Part shown: positions 5,493 to 8,990 of the stretch, one piece after another
How the letters are laid out: the number at the start of each line of letters is the position of its first letter
How positions within the stretch are numbered: the stretch's first letter is position 1
Assembly (NCBI GenBank): GCA_028707105.1
Contig: JAQTUY010000059.1
Coordinates: 1 to 8,990, forward strand
Direction of reading: 5' to 3'
From: Candidatus Omnitrophota bacterium
GTDB lineage: Bacteria; Omnitrophota; Koll11; Gygaellales; JAQTUY01
Length of the DNA: 8,990 nt
Position numbers and translations under genes: made by a program
The notes under the pieces: model-generated
Databases searched by the model: none
What the model saw: only the letters and a program-made list of their open reading frames with translations
What the model was told of the DNA's origin: nothing

Positions 5493-7658
5493 TTACCACA
5501 GTTTATCCAGGGAATATTTCCCGGAGTCGGCTTTGCTGCCCATCCGCAGGAGATCTATCAGCCACCGCGACGGCCTGACCCTGACGCGATGATCAAGGTC
5601 GGATCCCGCACCCCAGATATCCACTTCAAAGGAATTAGCCAGCAGATTGACCCCTAAGCTAAAAGGCCGGAAAACCTGTTTGACGGTCCTGGTCAACCCT
5701 CCCCCGAAAAGAGTGACCCCTACCGTGATATTTGTTTCGCCGCCAAGATCATAACCGCCTTTTACCACCAGATTCAAATCCGTGGCTTTGCAAAAGACAT
5801 TTTGAAGAGTAATATGCTTACCGTCTATCTGAAAGTTTCCTTCGGCCTCATTGAAGGTAGGCATAACAAAATTCTTGATCACCCCCATCAGCCCTTCTTC
5901 AGTAGCCCGGACCATAGGAAAGAGGCGCAGGTCGCAATCAACCAAATTAATATACCCTCCACCCTGAAGATCTTTAACCCTATCCCAGGTAGAAACACCG
6001 GCGGCGCTGCCGCTAAGCGTTCCGGCCAGGCCTTTCAGGCGCTGATAAGCGGAGGAAAACTCCTTAATATCCATCTCCTTTAAATGAACTTCAATTCCCA
6101 GACGCTGATAATCCAGTTTAAAGCTTCCGGCCAGCTCTCCCCCATAAAAATTGACGGCAGGCAGCTGCCCCAGCAATACTCCCTCTTGTATGACGGTGCC
6201 TATAGCGCATGATACCGGCTGCGACCCCATATACGAAAAAGCGGCTATTCCGACAGCTATGTTGCCCGCGTACGAACGCGGCTCCTCCGCCTCTCCTTTC
6301 ATGTTGCCGCTTAAGGTAAGACGCCCGGCCAAAGAGCCCTTCTTAAGATCCAGAAATTTGGCCAGCTCTAGACCGTCCATATCAGCCCGGCATTCCAAAG
6401 CAAAAACAAAATCCTTCAGGTCGCTTATCTCCGCGCGCAGTTTAAAATAAGAATCCCCGCTGCCTGTAAAAAGTTCGGCCCGCGCCTGATTGTCCGCGGG
6501 AAAGTTAAAGACCAACCTGGTATCAAGATCGTCGATCCTGCCGGATAAGGACAACTCGCGCACGTCATCAAAAGAAAATCTCCCGCTCATAACAACCGGG
6601 CGGCGCCAGAGTTTCCCGGCAAGGCTCTGGACATCCAGGGCTCTTTTGGCGATGACCAGCGCGCTTTGCGCTTCATTAATAAAAGACTTGCTCCCCATAC
6701 GAAAGACGGCGTTCTTTAAGGATATCCGGGCGAGCGAACCATCCGGGTCAAAACGCCCGTTTTTATAATACAGCTTTTGGCCGACCGAATAATCAGCCTG
6801 AACGCTGAAATCGCCGTAACGCAGGACGCCGGCTCCTATCTCATATTCGGCGTCTATTGTCAGGCTGCCCTGCCGGCTGTCAAAGCCCATCTGACCCGAA
6901 ATATTATCCGATTCCAGGACCCAGGCTTTCAGGATATCATCCAGGTAGTAATCGCGGTACTCGGATAAATGCCGTATCTTAAAACGGGTCCGGCCTTTCA
7001 GGGACGAGTCCGTGTGGTCATATTCAAGAGAACCAGCCAGCGATTCACCGGGACCCTTGCGGGCGCTTCGCGCGTTCACGGAAAAATTAAACTCATATAC
7101 CTCGGCGCGGGGGCGGCTCGCCGTCAACTCCACCTCCGTAAACGTCCTGCGCAAAGAATTGTCCTTTTTAAAAAGATCGGAGTAGGCGACGCTGGACCTC
7201 CTGACGCTGACCTTATCGACCAGCAGCTTCCAGCCCCCGGAACCGGCATCCTGGCTCCCGGGATCCATCCCAAACAAGGACATAAAATTCCAGGTCCCCT
7301 TTTCATCGCGGTTGATGATTATAGAGGCTCCCGATAAAATGAAACGCCTGATCTCCAGGCGTTTCCACAAAAGCCCCTGTATGCGCAGGTCGATATCGAC
7401 ATCCGGCGCGCGCAAAAAAAGATCCTCTTTTCCCCCGCGGGAAAACAGGATCTCGGCGTCTTTGATGATGAACCCCCGGAAAGGGCTAAAGTATATATCC
7501 CTGATCCGCACCTTTACCGGCCCGGAAAGGGAGGTATCCAGATATTTACGCACCTGAGGGATTATTTTTCGGGGAATGATGTAAAGATTTACGGCGCCCC
7601 ATAAGAAGGCGCAAACGGTGAGCGCGGCAGCAAGAAGCTTGATTATTATTTTGGGCAT
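5493..7658 (-). CDS. AsmA-like envelope protein (AsmA/TamB/YhdP superfamily)
   Basis: A 721-residue protein with one N-terminal membrane anchor (hydrophobic about 4-28, with K3, K7 and then R30, K31) followed by a long beta-rich region predicted to lie in the periplasm. Signs of the AsmA superfamily are the post-anchor segment VRIRDIYFSPFRGFIIKDAEI (split at 50-70), FSP-type followed by repeated short strand patterns, the motif GTWNFMSLF (121-129) after an IIINRDEKG turn, and the C-terminal block (about 560-685). In that block EGNFQIDGKHITLQNVF (606-622) and GGYDLGGETNITVGV (634-648) match the usual FxIxDG and GxxDLxG patterns. Relatives are thought to move phospholipids between inner and outer membranes or assist outer-membrane assembly, so the gene implies a two-membrane cell. 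Only a weak purine-rich site (AAGAAG) precedes the ATG. It follows the PEP carboxykinase gene by 36 bases and may be co-transcribed. The exact subfamily is uncertain. Confidence 0.8.
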   Translation of the reverse strand: MPKIIIKLLAAALTVCAFLWGAVNLYIIPRKIIPQVRKYLDTSLSGPVKVRIRDIYFSPFRGFIIKDAEILFSRGGKEDLFLRAPDVDIDLRIQGLLWKRLEIRRFILSGASIIINRDEKGTWNFMSLFGMDPGSQDAGSGGWKLLVDKVSVRRSSVAYSDLFKKDNSLRRTFTEVELTASRPRAEVYEFNFSVNARSARKGPGESLAGSLEYDHTDSSLKGRTRFKIRHLSEYRDYYLDDILKAWVLESDNISGQMGFDSRQGSLTIDAEYEIGAGVLRYGDFSVQADYSVGQKLYYKNGRFDPDGSLARISLKNAVFRMGSKSFINEAQSALVIAKRALDVQSLAGKLWRRPVVMSGRFSFDDVRELSLSGRIDDLDTRLVFNFPADNQARAELFTGSGDSYFKLRAEISDLKDFVFALECRADMDGLELAKFLDLKKGSLAGRLTLSGNMKGEAEEPRSYAGNIAVGIAAFSYMGSQPVSCAIGTVIQEGVLLGQLPAVNFYGGELAGSFKLDYQRLGIEVHLKEMDIKEFSSAYQRLKGLAGTLSGSAAGVSTWDRVKDLQGGGYINLVDCDLRLFPMVRATEEGLMGVIKNFVMPTFNEAEGNFQIDGKHITLQNVFCKATDLNLVVKGGYDLGGETNITVGVTLFGGGLTRTVKQVFRPFSLGVNLLANSFEVDIWGAGSDLDHRVRVRPSRWLIDLLRMGSKADSGKYSLDKLW

Positions 7659-7680
7659 TTTCTTCTTTATGAACTACGCG

Positions 7681-7695
7681 GCGATCCCTGATCGC
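7681..7695 (-). other. Short GC-rich hairpin at the end of the PEP carboxykinase gene
   Basis: GCGATC (7681-7686) and GATCGC (7690-7695) form a perfect 6-base stem with a 3-base loop. It begins at the last base of the PEP carboxykinase stop codon (7695-7697) and lies 22 bases before the AsmA-like start. There is no run of U after it in the minus-strand transcript, so it is not a standard intrinsic terminator. It might protect a 3' end or be chance. Confidence 0.35.
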
Positions 7696-8990
7696 TATTT
7701 GAACTTGCCCGATAACGCTTTATACTCCTGCCAGAGTTCAGGAGGAGTATGACTGCCGAATTGATTAAGGAATTTTTCTATATCCTGCAGTTCGTGCTGC
7801 CATTGGGATCTGTCGACCTGGAATAATTGGCTTATTTTTTCCTGCGGTATGTCCAAGCCCTCAAGGTTTAGATCCTTCATTTCAGGAATAAGCCCGAGGG
7901 GGGTTTCTTTGGCCTCAACGCGCTTATTGACCCGGTCGATTATCCATTTGAGCACCCGGATATTATCTCCGAACCCGGGCCAGATGAACTTTCCGTCCTC
8001 ATCCGTCCTGAACCAGTTGACCGAATATATCCCGGGCGGGTTGCTTAATCTTTTCCCCAATGCCAGCCAGTGTTTGAAATAATCGCCCATATTGTAACCG
8101 CAGAACGGCAGCATCGCCATCGGGTCCCTTCTTAACACCCCTTCTTTATGGACAGCTGCCGCGGTAGTTTCCGAGCCGGTCCTTGCGCCCATGAACACCC
8201 CATGCTGCCAGTTAAAGGCCTCGGTGACCAGCGGTATAAGATGCGTCCTGCGGCCGCCTAAAATTATTGCCGATATCGGCACGCCCTTCGGGTTGTCAAA
8301 TTCCCTGGAAAGAGTGGGGGCATTGTAGATCGATACCGTAAAGCGGGAATTGGGATGCGCGGCCTTGATCCCTTTGTCCGGCCCCCAAGGTTTCCCATGC
8401 CAATCAACAATATCAGCCGGTATGGGGCCATCCAGGCCTTCCCACCAGGGTTCGTTAGTTCCGGTATTAAGGGCGGTATTCGTAAAAAGGGTAGGATAAA
8501 AGTCCGCGCCTTTGAGGGTACGGATCATGTTGGGATTAGTCTTCATTGATGTGCCCGGAGCGACCCCAAAAAGCCCCGCCTCCGGATTTATGGCGTAAAG
8601 CCTCCCGTCCGGGCCGACGTTCATCCAGGCGATATCATCCCCTAAAGTCCAGACCTTGTAACCGGGCAGGGCGGACTCCAGCATGGCCAGGTTGGTCTTC
8701 CCGCAGGCTGAAGGCATCGCGGCAGTGACATAGGTGATATTCCCTTTGGGGTCTTCAATGCCGACCACGACCATATGCTCGGCGAGCCAGCCTTCCTGGT
8801 ATCCCAGCCAGGAGGCGATCCGCAATGAAAAACACTTCTTGCCTAAAAGAGCGTTTCCGCCGAGTCCGGAGCCGATACTCCACACCAGGTGCTCATCCGG
8901 AAAATGCATGATATAACGTTTCTCAGGATCAAAATCCCCTACCGAATGTAGCCCCTTTACAAAATTACTGCTGCTGCCGATCTTATCGAT
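7695..8990 (-). CDS. pckG: Phosphoenolpyruvate carboxykinase, GTP-dependent, 5' end outside window
   Basis: Cytoplasmic enzyme interconverting oxaloacetate + GTP and PEP + CO2 + GDP; the gluconeogenic step, or anaplerotic CO2 fixation in some anaerobes. The reading frame is open from 8990 to the stop at 7695-7697, giving 431 residues; GTP-type enzymes are about 590-620, so roughly 160-190 N-terminal residues lie to the right. The ATG at 8909 is internal: the 27 codons before it already encode family sequence (NFVKGLHSVGDF). Motifs, numbered from the window edge, are GSGLGGNALLGKKCF (40-54), WLAEHM (68-73), the P-loop with the catalytic cysteine PSACGKTN (93-100), the metal-binding kinase-2 motif LGDDIAWM (116-123), NPEAGLFGVAPGTS (135-148), FNWQHGVFMGA (259-269) and WPGFGDNIRVL (337-347). 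The last belongs to the guanine-binding region and separates this family from the ATP type. All visible catalytic motifs are intact. The AsmA-like gene follows 36 bases downstream. Confidence 0.97.
   Translation of the reverse strand: MDKIGSSSNFVKGLHSVGDFDPEKRYIMHFPDEHLVWSIGSGLGGNALLGKKCFSLRIASWLGYQEGWLAEHMVVVGIEDPKGNITYVTAAMPSACGKTNLAMLESALPGYKVWTLGDDIAWMNVGPDGRLYAINPEAGLFGVAPGTSMKTNPNMIRTLKGADFYPTLFTNTALNTGTNEPWWEGLDGPIPADIVDWHGKPWGPDKGIKAAHPNSRFTVSIYNAPTLSREFDNPKGVPISAIILGGRRTHLIPLVTEAFNWQHGVFMGARTGSETTAAAVHKEGVLRRDPMAMLPFCGYNMGDYFKHWLALGKRLSNPPGIYSVNWFRTDEDGKFIWPGFGDNIRVLKWIIDRVNKRVEAKETPLGLIPEMKDLNLEGLDIPQEKISQLFQVDRSQWQHELQDIEKFLNQFGSHTPPELWQEYKALSGKFK

Noticed and set aside
7681..7695. 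Intrinsic terminator after the PEP carboxykinase gene.
   Set aside because: The 6-base stem is short and no U tract follows it on the minus strand; the next gene begins only 22 bases beyond.
8907..8909. ATG at 8909 as the start of the PEP carboxykinase.
   Set aside because: The frame stays open upstream to the window edge and encodes conserved PEP carboxykinase sequence (NFVKGLHSVGDF), so this methionine is internal.

Overview
The window holds seven protein-coding genes and little else. It looks like a compact chromosomal segment of a Gram-negative, probably anaerobic or oxygen-limited bacterium. The evidence is an AsmA-like envelope protein (implying an outer membrane), a flavodiiron O2/NO reductase, a thiol peroxidase and a GTP-type PEP carboxykinase. 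Base composition is roughly balanced, intergenic gaps are short, and I see no RNA genes, mobile elements, CRISPR arrays or phage genes. The overall style would fit an uncultivated lineage such as Omnitrophota, but that is an impression and not a demonstrated assignment.

Layout: (1) From about 3.6 kb leftward on the minus strand lies an apparent operon. It runs DUF47/PhoU-like protein, PiT phosphate transporter, a thiol peroxidase fused to pterin-4a-carbinolamine dehydratase, then a flavodiiron protein that runs off the left edge. Gaps are 6, 30 and 39 bases, and a near-consensus sigma70-type promoter (TTGACT, 17 bases, TATAAT) sits just upstream. (2) Divergent from it on the plus strand is cstA, a carbon-starvation/pyruvate-type transporter, with its own weaker promoter signals and no visible Shine-Dalgarno sequence. 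(3) Converging on cstA from the right, on the minus strand, are a GTP-dependent PEP carboxykinase (5' end beyond the right edge) and, 36 bases downstream of it, a 721-residue AsmA-like protein that ends 9 bases from the cstA stop.

How the genes may work together: DUF47 and PiT form a known phosphate-uptake pair. The next two genes make a reductive defence module, with the flavodiiron protein removing O2 (or NO) and the peroxidase removing peroxides. Placing these behind phosphate uptake suggests co-expression, but this is inferred from spacing only. CstA (peptide or pyruvate uptake) and PEP carboxykinase both serve the pyruvate/PEP/oxaloacetate node, although they are on opposite strands and not co-transcribed.

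The most unusual item is the single-chain thiol peroxidase-PCD fusion. Both halves appear catalytically complete. No obviously new multi-gene system was found; most of the rest is ordinary core metabolism.
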